From Nitrospinaceae bacterium (GTDB taxonomy: Bacteria; Nitrospinota; Nitrospinia; Nitrospinales; VA-1): a DNA stretch of 24,528 nucleotides. Each line of letters starts with the position of its first letter. Positions within the stretch are counted from its first letter, which is position 1. The notes below the pieces were generated by a model, which was given only the letters and a program-made list of their open reading frames with translations, was not told the DNA's origin and did no database searches. The translations under genes were made by a program, and so were the position numbers. Positions 15,159 through 22,893 of this stretch are shown one piece after another. The stretch lies in assembly GCA_029261675.1 (NCBI GenBank), contig JAJDBA010000021.1, forward strand, positions 1 to 24,528, written 5' to 3'.

Positions 15159-16466
15159 TTACAATAAGTGCGAAAGCATAGTGGCTATTCCAAGAAACGA
15201 GAAAAAACCCGCCACATCTGTAACCGTTGTTAAAACGATAGATGACGCAGTTGCTGGGTCTTGTCCCAATCGGGTGAGGACTATGGGGACGGAAGCCCCG
15301 GCAAGACCTGCAAGAACCATCGAAATCACCATAGAAATGCCAATAACCATTGCCAGCCCCGCTGAATGACTCCAAAAGTAAACTCCTACTGAAGTCGTCA
15401 ATGCAACCGCAATTCCATTTAAAAACCCTACCCACATTTCTTTAAAGACAACGGCTTTCCATTGTCGAATGCTTATCTCTTTTAGAGCCAATCCACGCAT
15501 AGTTACGGCAAGAGCCTGAGCTCCTGTGTTTCCTGATTGGCCTGCCACGACAGGTAGTAGGACAGCAAGTGCAGTGTATTTGGCAATAGTAGCTTCAAAC
15601 AATCCAACAACGCTGGCTGCTAAAAATGCGGTTAAAAGATTAATTTCCAACCAGGGCAGCCGTTTTTTTACTGCGAACATGGGTTTAGAAAGAGCGCGCT
15701 CGTCTTTACTAACACCGAACATGGTTTGAATATCAACCGTGGCTTCTTCTTCTACGGCTTTAACCAAGGCATCATAACGGACGACCCCAACCAAACTTCC
15801 ATTTACATCTAAAACAGGTAAATTGGAAATCTTAAACTCTTCCATTTTTGAAACCACTTCTTCTTTAGGGTCCGTGGGATTTACAAAAGCTTTTAGCGGT
15901 TGGGCTAACTCTCTTAGTTCCTGCATAGGTTCGGCAAGGGCTAAATCTTGCATTTCTACTCTGGAAACTAATTTATTCTGTCCATCAACTAAAAATAATG
16001 TGCGTGTGGGTTTGACCTTTAATTCCCGAAGTCTTTTCAGGCATTGCCTTACTGTCATAGTTTCTCGAAAAACATGAGATCGAGTATCCATAAGTCTACC
16101 TGCAGAATCTTCTGCATAAGACATCATGGTCCGATAGTCGTTTTGAATATATGGGTCTACCAATGAAAGAAGTCGCGCTCTCTTCTTTTCATCAAATTTT
16201 CCAAGTAGGCCAACCATCAAATTGGGGTTGGACTCTGTAAGTAATGATTTTATTACAGACTCTGGAAGGCAACTGAAAATGGATGATGTTGCGTCTGGAC
16301 TAAGAATCTCCAAAGTATTTGCCACCAAAGGGATTGGTTGGTTGCTTAGAATTTTTCCGCTGAGTTGAGGGTCGAATAGTTCTAACTCTTTTACAGCTTC
16401 TGATGGGTGATCCAGAAAAAACTGGCGATTTAAAGCTTCGATTACTGTGTTAGCGTTACCTGTCAT
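15159..16466 (-). CDS. mgtE: Magnesium transporter MgtE (second copy)
   Basis: The 435-aa protein has the MgtE N domain (about 5-120), two CBS domains (about 125-250) and five membrane helices (about 270-435). The pore motifs are GQSGNTGAQAL (309-319) and TTVTDVAGFF (413-422, Asp417 at the Mg2+ site). The cytosolic half is more diverged than in the 9305-10681 copy: the CBS acidic stretch reads VEEEATVDIQTMFGVSKDE, with fewer acids. Mg2+ gating could differ. A strong GGGAGG ribosome binding site sits six bases before the ATG. The start overlaps the upstream MgtE-N/CBS gene by 11 bases, so the two are coupled and may assemble. Confidence 0.93.
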   Translation of the reverse strand: MTGNANTVIEALNRQFFLDHPSEAVKELELFDPQLSGKILSNQPIPLVANTLEILSPDATSSIFSCLPESVIKSLLTESNPNLMVGLLGKFDEKKRARLLSLVDPYIQNDYRTMMSYAEDSAGRLMDTRSHVFRETMTVRQCLKRLRELKVKPTRTLFLVDGQNKLVSRVEMQDLALAEPMQELRELAQPLKAFVNPTDPKEEVVSKMEEFKISNLPVLDVNGSLVGVVRYDALVKAVEEEATVDIQTMFGVSKDERALSKPMFAVKKRLPWLEINLLTAFLAASVVGLFEATIAKYTALAVLLPVVAGQSGNTGAQALAVTMRGLALKEISIRQWKAVVFKEMWVGFLNGIAVALTTSVGVYFWSHSAGLAMVIGISMVISMVLAGLAGASVPIVLTRLGQDPATASSIVLTTVTDVAGFFSFLGIATMLSHLL

Positions 16467-17313
16467 GGCTGGCCTCCCTTAAATTTTTAGAAGAGGCATC
16501 TGGTGATGCTGCTACCGATTGAACAAGCCAGGACAAGGTTGAGACGTAAGCGTTGACACCATCCATCAGCACCGAATCCATCTGTTCTGAAGAACGATCA
16601 CCTTTAACTAATGCTAATGCTTTATTTAAACTTTTTAGAGTCAACATGCCAACAAACTTGTTCTTACTGTTTACAACGGGAAGGGCTTCAAAATAACTCC
16701 AATGAGGCAAAGAAAAAATCGATTGTAGGGTGACACGATCTGAAATCACTTTGAAATCGCGTTCCAAAATCTTGGTAACGGGAATGGACTCTTTGGCGGT
16801 AATTAGCTTGGCGAGGCTGAGGAGTCCTAAAACCGTACCATCTGAATTGACAACACAAGGCGCATATTGGATCTCTTTCTTAGAAAGTCGAAAAGATTTT
16901 CTGATTTCTCCTACCAAAGTAGCTTCAGAAACTGCTGGAGTATCAGAATCCATCCAGGCTCCAACCAAATCCTCAGGATAGGTCAGTCTCTTTTTAAGCA
17001 GTACTTTTTTATCAGGCAATAAATTAGTTAAAATTGCATTTGTCGCTGAATCTGGCAAGAAGCGAAGCAAAGAAATCCCGGATGTAGCTTTCATTTCCTG
17101 CATCAACCTGGAACATGTTTCATTGGTGCAAACAAGAAAGCATTGTGCTGCATATTGTGGTGCTAGGGATTCAAGGATCTTTGCAGCAAGGTTTAATGGA
17201 ATTTCTTCAAGAAACGCCACCGTATCTTCCACTGGCAAACGTTCTAATACATTTGCCGCACTCTGAGGGTGTAGCTTTAAATAGCTTAATGTAAAAGGAG
17301 TGGTCTCACTCAT
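16456..17313 (-). CDS. Soluble MgtE N-domain/CBS protein without channel
   Basis: The 285-aa protein has an MgtE-type N domain (about 10-115; repeated helices such as AANVLERLPVEDTVAFLEEI) and a CBS pair (about 118-240; APCVVNSDGTVLGLLSLAKL and ALPVVNSKNKFVGMLTLKSL), but no membrane segment. It corresponds to the cytosolic half of MgtE alone. It overlaps the downstream full-length mgtE by 11 bases and the upstream MscS-like gene by 8. I infer a cytosolic Mg2+/nucleotide sensor that may partner the adjacent MgtE or channel. The C-terminal 45 residues are unrelated, low in complexity and probably flexible. The ribosome binding site GGAG lies 11 bases before the ATG. Confidence 0.85.
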   Translation of the reverse strand: MSETTPFTLSYLKLHPQSAANVLERLPVEDTVAFLEEIPLNLAAKILESLAPQYAAQCFLVCTNETCSRLMQEMKATSGISLLRFLPDSATNAILTNLLPDKKVLLKKRLTYPEDLVGAWMDSDTPAVSEATLVGEIRKSFRLSKKEIQYAPCVVNSDGTVLGLLSLAKLITAKESIPVTKILERDFKVISDRVTLQSIFSLPHWSYFEALPVVNSKNKFVGMLTLKSLNKALALVKGDRSSEQMDSVLMDGVNAYVSTLSWLVQSVAASPDASSKNLREASHDR

Positions 17314-18148
17314 CTTTTTGTGTCTCCTGAATAATCAAAAGAGATGGGTCTGAGTGAAAATATTTTGCTGGAACAATCATCCTTCCTTCATCCGTAGATA
17401 AAACAACAGAAGTAGGAGTTAATTCGAGAATAACACCCTCAACATTTCCAAACCTTATATTCTGTCCAGACTGATAAACTTTTTGCAAGTGATGCCCGCT
17501 GATAAGATTGCTAACCAAGTCTTTTGTTCCAAACCCCAAAGCAAGGGCAAGACTTCCTAGAATGGAACCCACCACTATGGACAAAAGAGTCACTATAAAG
17601 GTGACTTCAATTCCAACCTGATCCAAACCTATAATGATTGCCGTAAATAAAATGGTTCCCTGGACTACTTTACCCAATAACTTGGAGTAGGTTATATGGG
17701 TTGCTTCGGTTGCAGAAAGAGTAATGTCTCGCCCAAGAGCACTGAGCAATACTCCAAATACGATGATCAGAGCACCCGCGAAAATTTGCGGAAAATAAGT
17801 AACCAGTCGAGTCAGCCAAAGTGAGAAAGCAGTTAGCCCGAGGATTTCAGTTGCCGCTGTAGCAAAGAAAATAAGGGTTCCCCAGAAAATAACCTTACTG
17901 AATAGATTAGTTAAGGGTGCCGATAGCTGAAAATCCACTAAGTTACCTTTGGTAAAAAAGCGGCTCAGAATTTGGTTGGAAATTTTAGCTAATCTAAGGC
18001 TGAAAGCCCGGAAAATGCGAGCAATTACCCAACCCAATATAATTAAAACAATTGCGCCCAATAGTTTGGGTGAAAACGCAATGAGTTGGTCCCACCAACG
18101 AAACAAGGTGTTGGGAAGTTCCTCAATGGCTTTAGTCAATTCGTTCAT
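17306..18148 (-). CDS. MscS-like mechanosensitive ion channel family protein
   Basis: The 280-aa membrane protein has about five helices (roughly 27-49, 82-104, 117-142, 158-178, 185-215) and a C-terminal beta domain (about 225-270) with ISGHHLQKVYQSGQNIRFG in place of the usual IYxRPFxVGD segment. GSLALALGFGTKDLVSNLI is the TM3-like pore segment. The N-terminal part resembles the conserved-TM-helix repeats of larger MscS relatives (CmpX/YnaI-type). It is the first gene of the 15-kb minus-strand run and overlaps the MgtE-N/CBS gene by eight bases. Solute or ion release under membrane tension is the family role. Coupling to Mg2+ genes suggests ionic-strength control, which is inference. Confidence 0.82.
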   Translation of the reverse strand: MNELTKAIEELPNTLFRWWDQLIAFSPKLLGAIVLIILGWVIARIFRAFSLRLAKISNQILSRFFTKGNLVDFQLSAPLTNLFSKVIFWGTLIFFATAATEILGLTAFSLWLTRLVTYFPQIFAGALIIVFGVLLSALGRDITLSATEATHITYSKLLGKVVQGTILFTAIIIGLDQVGIEVTFIVTLLSIVVGSILGSLALALGFGTKDLVSNLISGHHLQKVYQSGQNIRFGNVEGVILELTPTSVVLSTDEGRMIVPAKYFHSDPSLLIIQETQKDE

Positions 18149-18176
18149 TTGGAATACATTGGAAGGCTATATAATC

Positions 18177-18205
18177 GCTCTATTCTATGGGGTTTTGCTT
18201 GTCAA
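18177..18205 (-). promoter_or_regulatory. Candidate promoter for the 15-kb minus-strand gene run
   Basis: On the minus strand a perfect -35 TTGACA (18205-18200) is followed after 17 bases by TAGAGC (18182-18177), a poor -10. TATATA (18173-18168) lies further down, at a spacing too long for this -35. It sits upstream of the MscS-like start at 18148, in the divergent gap, where a promoter is expected. Confidence 0.3.
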
Positions 18206-18247
18206 AGCCATACAATTTGTTGTTCAATGTTTGTTTGAAATTTAATG

Positions 18248-18253
18248 TATAAT
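18248..18253 (+). promoter_or_regulatory. Candidate -10 element for the SNase-like gene
   Basis: A perfect TATAAT lies about 44 bases upstream of the ATG at 18297. The nearest TTG-type -35 candidates have poor spacing, so this is a tentative call in the divergent promoter region 18149-18296. Confidence 0.35.
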
Positions 18254-18286
18254 TTAAAAAGAAAACGGTAAAACTATATAAAACCT

Positions 18287-18294
18287 GGGGGGGG
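18287..18294 (+). promoter_or_regulatory. Poly-G ribosome binding site (G8)
   Basis: A run of eight G ends two bases before the ATG at 18297 and serves as the Shine-Dalgarno region. Slippage of such a tract could change the spacing or strength of the site. Confidence 0.5.
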
Positions 18295-18296
18295 AA

Positions 18297-18725
18297 ATGC
18301 GTGTTTTGATGGGTATAATTTTGATTTTATTGTTACCAAACCAAGTTTTTGGGGAAACAAATCATGGAGAATATGGCGGTGTCATTCTTAACAGTGTCAT
18401 AGATGCGCGAACTATCATAGTGGATCTGCCAGAATATCCGGGTCTTATTGGAGAACAAATTAAAGTGCGGATCAATGGTATTCAAGTCCCTAGTTTGAAA
18501 GGGAAATGTGAAAAGGAAATAAATCTTGCGAAAAAGGCAAAGAAGTTTACTGAAAATGCTTTTAAAGAAGCTGAAATAATTGATCTGACCAATATGACGC
18601 GAGGAATATATTTTCAAATTTTAGCTGATGTTTTGGTTAATGATGAGGCATTTGCACCTCGCTTGTTAGAAAAGGGGTATGCTGTTAAGGGGTCTAAAAA
18701 AAAATCTTACAATTGGTGTAAATAG
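18297..18725 (+). CDS. Secreted SNase-like (thermonuclease-fold) protein, probably non-catalytic
   Basis: The 142-aa protein has a signal peptide (1-19, hydrophobic core VLMGIILILLLPNQVFG). It then follows the staphylococcal-nuclease pattern: VIDARTIIVDLP for the VxDGDTxxL strand, KVRINGIQVPSLKGKC for FRLLGIDTPE, a helix LAKKAKKFTENAF, TRGIYFQILADVLVN for YGRxLAxVxxDG, and LLEKGYAVK near the end. Key positions are changed: the Ca-binding Asp of DGDT is Arg38, and the Asp and Glu of DTPE become Gln63 and Ser66. Arg58 and Arg102 remain. It is therefore probably a binding rather than cleaving module. It is divergent from the 15-kb run and convergent with the TPR gene. The fold call is by motif spacing only. 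Confidence 0.6.
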   Translation: MRVLMGIILILLLPNQVFGETNHGEYGGVILNSVIDARTIIVDLPEYPGLIGEQIKVRINGIQVPSLKGKCEKEINLAKKAKKFTENAFKEAEIIDLTNMTRGIYFQILADVLVNDEAFAPRLLEKGYAVKGSKKKSYNWCK

Positions 18726-18748
18726 AATTTTGATTGCGCACATGAAAT

Positions 18749-19013
18749 ATGAAAAACTCTGGCGCAAAGACTCTCAGCTCTTTTGATTTTGTTCTAGGAA
18801 GAAAAATAGCAGGAAAGTTTGAAGTTATTTCAAAACTGGGAGACGGATGGGAAGGGGAGGTTTATAAGGTCTGTGAAATAAAAACTAATATTGAGTGAAC
18901 TACAAAGTTGTTTTTCCCACATAGGAACATTCAGGGAAAGTCTGCTAAAGCGTATGCAAAAAAACTTCATAAGCTGCGAAACTGTTTATTATTGATTCAT
19001 TACCCTACTCAAG
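18749..19013 (+). pseudogene. N-terminal fragment of a protein kinase-like gene, broken by TGA
   Basis: A frame from ATG 18749 reads MKNSGAKTL, then FEVISKLGDGWEGEVYKV, which resembles the N-lobe of Ser/Thr protein kinases (glycine loop LGxGxxGxVY). An in-frame TGA at 18896-18898 follows TNIE; one C-to-T change from CGA (Arg) would explain it. The same frame stays open past the stop (TTKLFFPHRN, then KAYAKKLHKLRNCLLLIHYP) to about 19013, where it meets an AsmA-gene fragment on the other strand. No C-lobe or catalytic loop is present. It is a truncated and nonsense-mutated remnant, 23 bases downstream of the SNase-like gene. Confidence 0.7.
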
Positions 19014-19017
19014 AAAC

Positions 19018-19084
19018 AATCGACTTTGAATTAGACTTCGATTAATCCGCCTTTCCTTCTCACCTGTTAAAATATTTTCAGAAA
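19018..19084 (-). pseudogene. Short fossil of the 3' part of the AsmA-like gene
   Basis: These 67 bases match 19789-19855 in the same orientation with scattered substitutions and small indels, by eye about three-quarters identical. Shared blocks include ATCGACTTTGAA and CCGCCTTT. In the intact gene this encodes NILTGGKKGGIIETYFKVDG. In the fossil the frame is broken after NILTG. It abuts the kinase fragment and lies just beyond the stop of the TPR gene. Confidence 0.75.
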
Positions 19085-19104
19085 AATTTTTGGATCCGAA
19101 CCGA

Positions 19105-19521
19105 TCAAGACCCTTCGCTTCTATATGGAGCTTGTCTTACAGGTGCTCGTCTCTGAGGTTTCGGTAGTATAGGCACATACTGGTTCACCAGATCCGACTG
19201 GAGGATATTCACATTGCCGTTGGCATATTTTTTTGCGTAGTAAAAAAAGTTTGCGGCCTCTTTGGGATATCCCCATTTGTGCAGGCTCAAGGCCCCATTA
19301 AAATAGCCTTCTGCGGATGGGGCGATTTTTAAAACTTCTCGGAAATGTTTGTAGGCCTCTTCGTAATTTCCCTGATTGAAGTTTTCGATTCCTTCGGTAT
19401 GATGTTGACTGGCTTTAGGTTTTAACCCTTCCTGTATCGGTAAAGGCTGCTCCTCGGCGAAGATGGGAACTGAAATAAAAACCAAACCCAGTACAAATAT
19501 AGGAAAAACCATTTTTTGCAT
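19105..19521 (-). CDS. Small secreted TPR-repeat protein
   Basis: The 138-aa protein has a signal peptide (about 1-22, cleaved near FAEEQ). It has about two TPR-like units (about 38-105): HHTEGIENFNQGNYEEAYKH and FREVLKIAPSAEGYFNGALS are typical helix-turn-helix repeat sequence, with the next unit around GYPKEAANFFYYAKKYANG. The C-terminus (116-138) is Pro/Arg/Gln rich and probably disordered. Such proteins act as periplasmic adaptors in envelope complexes, but no partner is evident. It lies downstream of the AsmA-like gene on the same strand after 148 bases, so it could be co-transcribed with it. Confidence 0.8.
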   Translation of the reverse strand: MQKMVFPIFVLGLVFISVPIFAEEQPLPIQEGLKPKASQHHTEGIENFNQGNYEEAYKHFREVLKIAPSAEGYFNGALSLHKWGYPKEAANFFYYAKKYANGNVNILQSDLVNQYVPILPKPQRRAPVRQAPYRSEGS

Positions 19522-19669
19522 TCGATTCTCTCCATGCTATTTATAGAGTTCCAATTTTTTCACTATTGAGTCTGGTTTATACTCAAATTCCTGCGGAAAA
19601 CGTTGAGCTCTTTCAGACTAAACCCTTCATTTGAATTTACTTTGAAGTCTGTTTGATCCGATAAAATTT

Positions 19670-22600
19670 TTACTTGGAACCACCTGTAAGATTCCCAGGA
19701 ATATTCATGAGCTCGTTTAGAATAGCTCCCGGTTTTTCTGTCAACGATTTGTGTGCCTGCGCCGTGACGTTGGGGGCGCTTAGTTTCCCATCGACTTTGA
19801 AATAGGTTTCGATTATCCCGCCTTTTTTTCCGCCTGTTAGAATATTACCCAGAAGTGGAATGGCTTTAATGGTTTCATCCAGCATCTGCAACGGCATGAC
19901 TTTGATCTGTGCGTTTATCGTATCTTTTCCCAGATCAGCATCGCCTAGAACCTGCATATTGATTTGCGAGCTTTTCATTTCAAAATTGTCGGTGTGAACC
20001 AATCCTTTAATTATATTGAAATCGCCTCCCAAATATTTATAGTTCAAGCCTGCTTTTTTAACATTCAAGAGAGATGTCGGATTTAAAATAGTCAATATTG
20101 TTTCCAGGGCGCCAAGCTCAGGAAGGCTTCCGTCAACAAGGTTTAAATTGATGTCTCCGGATAATTGCTTTGCGATGTCAGGAAATCCCTTGCCATTGTC
20201 AGGCAGAGTGCCATTGAGTTTCCCCTGTAGGCTCAAAGGCCCCGCCAGTTGTTTCGCGAAGTCTTCGACTTTTAATTTGTCGCCTTTGAATTTTAAACGG
20301 TAAGCCCCTGACGGAGGTAGAAAACTTCCTGCAAGCTTTAGTTGCCCATGTTCAGGTAAGACTTGACCTTCGACTAGGTCTATTTGTTTTGGGTTGATTT
20401 TAAAATTTGTTTGAACTTTTTTAAGCTGTAATCCGTCGGTTTTAAATTCATCCAGTTCTAGCAGAGCGTGGGTAAACTCCTTAGAACTATCTTTAAGAGT
20501 TAGTTTAGCCGTTTCGATAGTGTTCTTTTTTTCTCCTGTCCCGAGAATAAGTTTATTTGCCGTGAGTGTTCCTGCCGCTTTGATATTTATATTACCCTCA
20601 GATAAGGGACCTTTTAATTTCAGCTGGCCCTTTAGTTTTCCCGATGCAGGAATCCAGTCCCCTTTTTTGATACCCTGAATCCAGGCCAGATCAATATGCT
20701 CCAACCCTATATCTGTGTTGACCGTTTTAATGCCTGCTTCCTTGAGACCGAGGTTTCCTTTGATTGATGCATTGCCACCCAATAGTTTTGCCGTGATATC
20801 GTGCAGTAATTGACTGTTATTGAGGGTTGCACTTCCTTTAAGTCGTCCGAGTTCAGCGTTAACCGTTTTACCTTGTACATCCAGAGGCAAACTTATATTT
20901 TCCAAGTCGAATTCAGTATCGACCTTGAGCCCGCTGGTTAGAAAATTTTCGTTGTCAGGAATAGGGCCTTTGAGTTTGATGTCTGCAGAAACAATCCCAT
21001 AGACAGGCTGTTCGAGTTGATCCAGTGAAGAAAGATCAATTGTTTTTAGTTTGAGAGTGGTGTCGGCAACCATTCTGTTGCCAAGTTTCAGGTTGCCAAT
21101 TACGCCCAGGTTACCTCCAAGTATTTCTGCGTTGATGTCGTGGGTCAATTTGTTTTTAATAAGACTGGTTTTGCCATTCAGTCTGGAAATTGCCAACGGA
21201 AACATTTTTTTGGCATTTGGGATAGGTAGGGACAAGTTAGCAACATTGAATGAGGTTTCGATTGCAAGATTGTCCAGATTGCCATTTTTCGGTACAGGCC
21301 CTTTTAGTTTGACGTTTCCTGAAGCCATTCCTTGAGTTGGAATTCCTGTGCCGGGTTTTAGTAGATTGATTTTACTTAGGTCTAGATTTGAAAATTCGAT
21401 TTGGTTGTCCAGAATCGGATGCTTTAAATTCTTCACAGCACCATTGGATTTGAAGTTGCCTTCAAAAATATTGCCAATGATTTGGTAATTGAGTTGGTTA
21501 TTTTGGTAATCGCCGCTTCCCTCAAGTGCAGGCAGAGAGATTTTTTCAGATTGCTTGGGTTGGGCTAGGACCAGATTTTTTAACTTAAAATTCAATTTAC
21601 CTTTTAAGTTTTCAGGTAGGGCTTTTTCTGCCTCAGGAGCCGGGCCGGATATGTTCAATTCCCCCGAAACACTACCCGATTCGGGATACCAGCTTTCTGA
21701 ATTTGGTAAAGGCAGACGGGTTATATCAAATTCTGTCCAATTTATTTCAGCTATAATATTTTTCTTGTTTGTTAAGGGCAGCTCTCCCTTCAGACCAAAC
21801 TGGCTTCCTAGTGCAGTGCCTTTTATGTCAGGGTGTAAGACCCCTTGAGACCACTTCCCGATTCCCTCTAGAGGATTAATTTGTAGCGGATTTGTCCCTA
21901 GGTTTAAAACCACATTTTTTATTTTGAAATTGAGTTGTCCACTGGATTGCTGTTTTAAAGCTTCGGGTTTTTCAAGAGCGGCAAGAGGTGTCTGTATATT
22001 TAAAGATATATCTTCAATTTGAAGTTCTGTTATTTTTGCCAGAGTTTTTTCGGCATCTTTAGTAAAAAAGGCCAGTGCGGGTTTGATGTCATTCAACTCA
22101 AAGGAACTGGTTTCAAGATCAATAGATAGGTGAGCATTTTCTGCAGTCAGGTTTTCACCTTTTGCTTTTCCCTGTAGAGTAATTTCTCCCGTATTTATTC
22201 TTAGGGAATCTACTATCACATCCAACCGGCCTGACGATATTTGTTCGAGTTGCAAGCTAAGATCGACTCGTGCTAATAAACTTTGTTGATTCCCGGGACG
22301 GGTCAAGGTTATCTCGCCGTCAGATATTTTAAAATTTCGTACCGAGAGTTGAGATTTTTTTAATGCCTCCTGAGCAGATTTAACAGGCGTTGTTGAACCG
22401 GGTTTTGCTTCTCCGGGTTCCTTTTTACTTGGGGCTGGTTTTTTTTCTGTAGAATCGGAAAGATTTAGCGTGAGCTGTGGATGGTCAAGGATAGCGCTGT
22501 TTATTTTGAACTCGCCGACTAGAAGAGGTGCCCATTGTGCCTGAAGGTATAAATGATCGACAGCATAAGTTTCTCCCTTTGGAGTAACTACTTCAACACC

Positions 22601-22828
22601 ACTGCATTTGAGTCCGAGACCGTGGGCAAACCCGAAACCAATGGATTCTATTTCGATCTTCATCCCACTTTCTGCGGAAACTTTTTCGATCAAGGTATCT
22701 TTGGCTTCATCCAGATCAATGGTCGAAAGAAAAATCCCGATTAGCAATATAAACGCAAAAAAGCCTATTAACCCCCATTTTAAGAAGGTTTTTATGGGTT
22801 TTGATTTTTGGGCTAGACTATTTTTCAT
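19670..22828 (-). CDS. AsmA-like envelope protein with internal repeats
   Basis: I chose ATG 22828 (1052 aa), preceded by AAGG about nine bases upstream; the longer form from TTG 22849 lacks a ribosome binding site. One N-terminal membrane helix (about 15-35, FLKWGLIGFFAFILLIGIFL) anchors a long periplasmic beta-rich body of AsmA/YhdP/TamB type. AsmA-like features include an N-terminal segment (LDEAKDTLIEKVSAESGMKI) and a C-terminal AsmA domain ending in FKVDGKLSAPNVTAQ. The centre repeats about every 115 residues: SGELNISGPAPE (388), SGNVKLKGPVPKN (503), SADIKLKGPIPDN (614) and KGQLKLKGPLSEG (733). A Pro/Lys-rich linker lies at 128-150. The family is thought to make hydrophobic grooves that carry lipids between inner and outer membranes, and the repeats fit that. 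Confidence 0.88.
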   Translation of the reverse strand: MKNSLAQKSKPIKTFLKWGLIGFFAFILLIGIFLSTIDLDEAKDTLIEKVSAESGMKIEIESIGFGFAHGLGLKCSGVEVVTPKGETYAVDHLYLQAQWAPLLVGEFKINSAILDHPQLTLNLSDSTEKKPAPSKKEPGEAKPGSTTPVKSAQEALKKSQLSVRNFKISDGEITLTRPGNQQSLLARVDLSLQLEQISSGRLDVIVDSLRINTGEITLQGKAKGENLTAENAHLSIDLETSSFELNDIKPALAFFTKDAEKTLAKITELQIEDISLNIQTPLAALEKPEALKQQSSGQLNFKIKNVVLNLGTNPLQINPLEGIGKWSQGVLHPDIKGTALGSQFGLKGELPLTNKKNIIAEINWTEFDITRLPLPNSESWYPESGSVSGELNISGPAPEAEKALPENLKGKLNFKLKNLVLAQPKQSEKISLPALEGSGDYQNNQLNYQIIGNIFEGNFKSNGAVKNLKHPILDNQIEFSNLDLSKINLLKPGTGIPTQGMASGNVKLKGPVPKNGNLDNLAIETSFNVANLSLPIPNAKKMFPLAISRLNGKTSLIKNKLTHDINAEILGGNLGVIGNLKLGNRMVADTTLKLKTIDLSSLDQLEQPVYGIVSADIKLKGPIPDNENFLTSGLKVDTEFDLENISLPLDVQGKTVNAELGRLKGSATLNNSQLLHDITAKLLGGNASIKGNLGLKEAGIKTVNTDIGLEHIDLAWIQGIKKGDWIPASGKLKGQLKLKGPLSEGNINIKAAGTLTANKLILGTGEKKNTIETAKLTLKDSSKEFTHALLELDEFKTDGLQLKKVQTNFKINPKQIDLVEGQVLPEHGQLKLAGSFLPPSGAYRLKFKGDKLKVEDFAKQLAGPLSLQGKLNGTLPDNGKGFPDIAKQLSGDINLNLVDGSLPELGALETILTILNPTSLLNVKKAGLNYKYLGGDFNIIKGLVHTDNFEMKSSQINMQVLGDADLGKDTINAQIKVMPLQMLDETIKAIPLLGNILTGGKKGGIIETYFKVDGKLSAPNVTAQAHKSLTEKPGAILNELMNIPGNLTGGSK

Positions 22829-22893
22829 TTTAGAGGCCTTAAAGCTCAAGTTATCAGTGGTTTTACCGATTTTTATAATAGGATAATGCCTTT

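Larger units (their letters stand above)
18726..19104. other. Convergent gap, 379 bases, filled by gene debris
   Basis: Between the convergent SNase-like and TPR genes there is no intact gene. The gap is made of the kinase remnant (18749-19013) and the AsmA remnant (19018-19084). No clear hairpin with a U-tract is visible on either strand, so no terminator is called. Confidence 0.6.

Noticed and set aside
18896..18898. In-frame TGA in the kinase remnant read as selenocysteine
   Set aside because: The position is not a Cys site in such kinases, a C-to-T change from CGA explains it, the gene is truncated anyway, and no SECIS-like hairpin was noticed.
19614..19651. CAGACT/AGTCTG inverted repeat after the AsmA-like gene
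   Set aside because: The arms are six bases with a 26-base loop and no U-tract, too weak to call a terminator or operator.
22829..22849. Longer start (TTG 22849) for the AsmA-like gene
   Set aside because: There is no ribosome binding site before the TTG; ATG 22828 has AAGG at good spacing and keeps the membrane anchor near the N-terminus.
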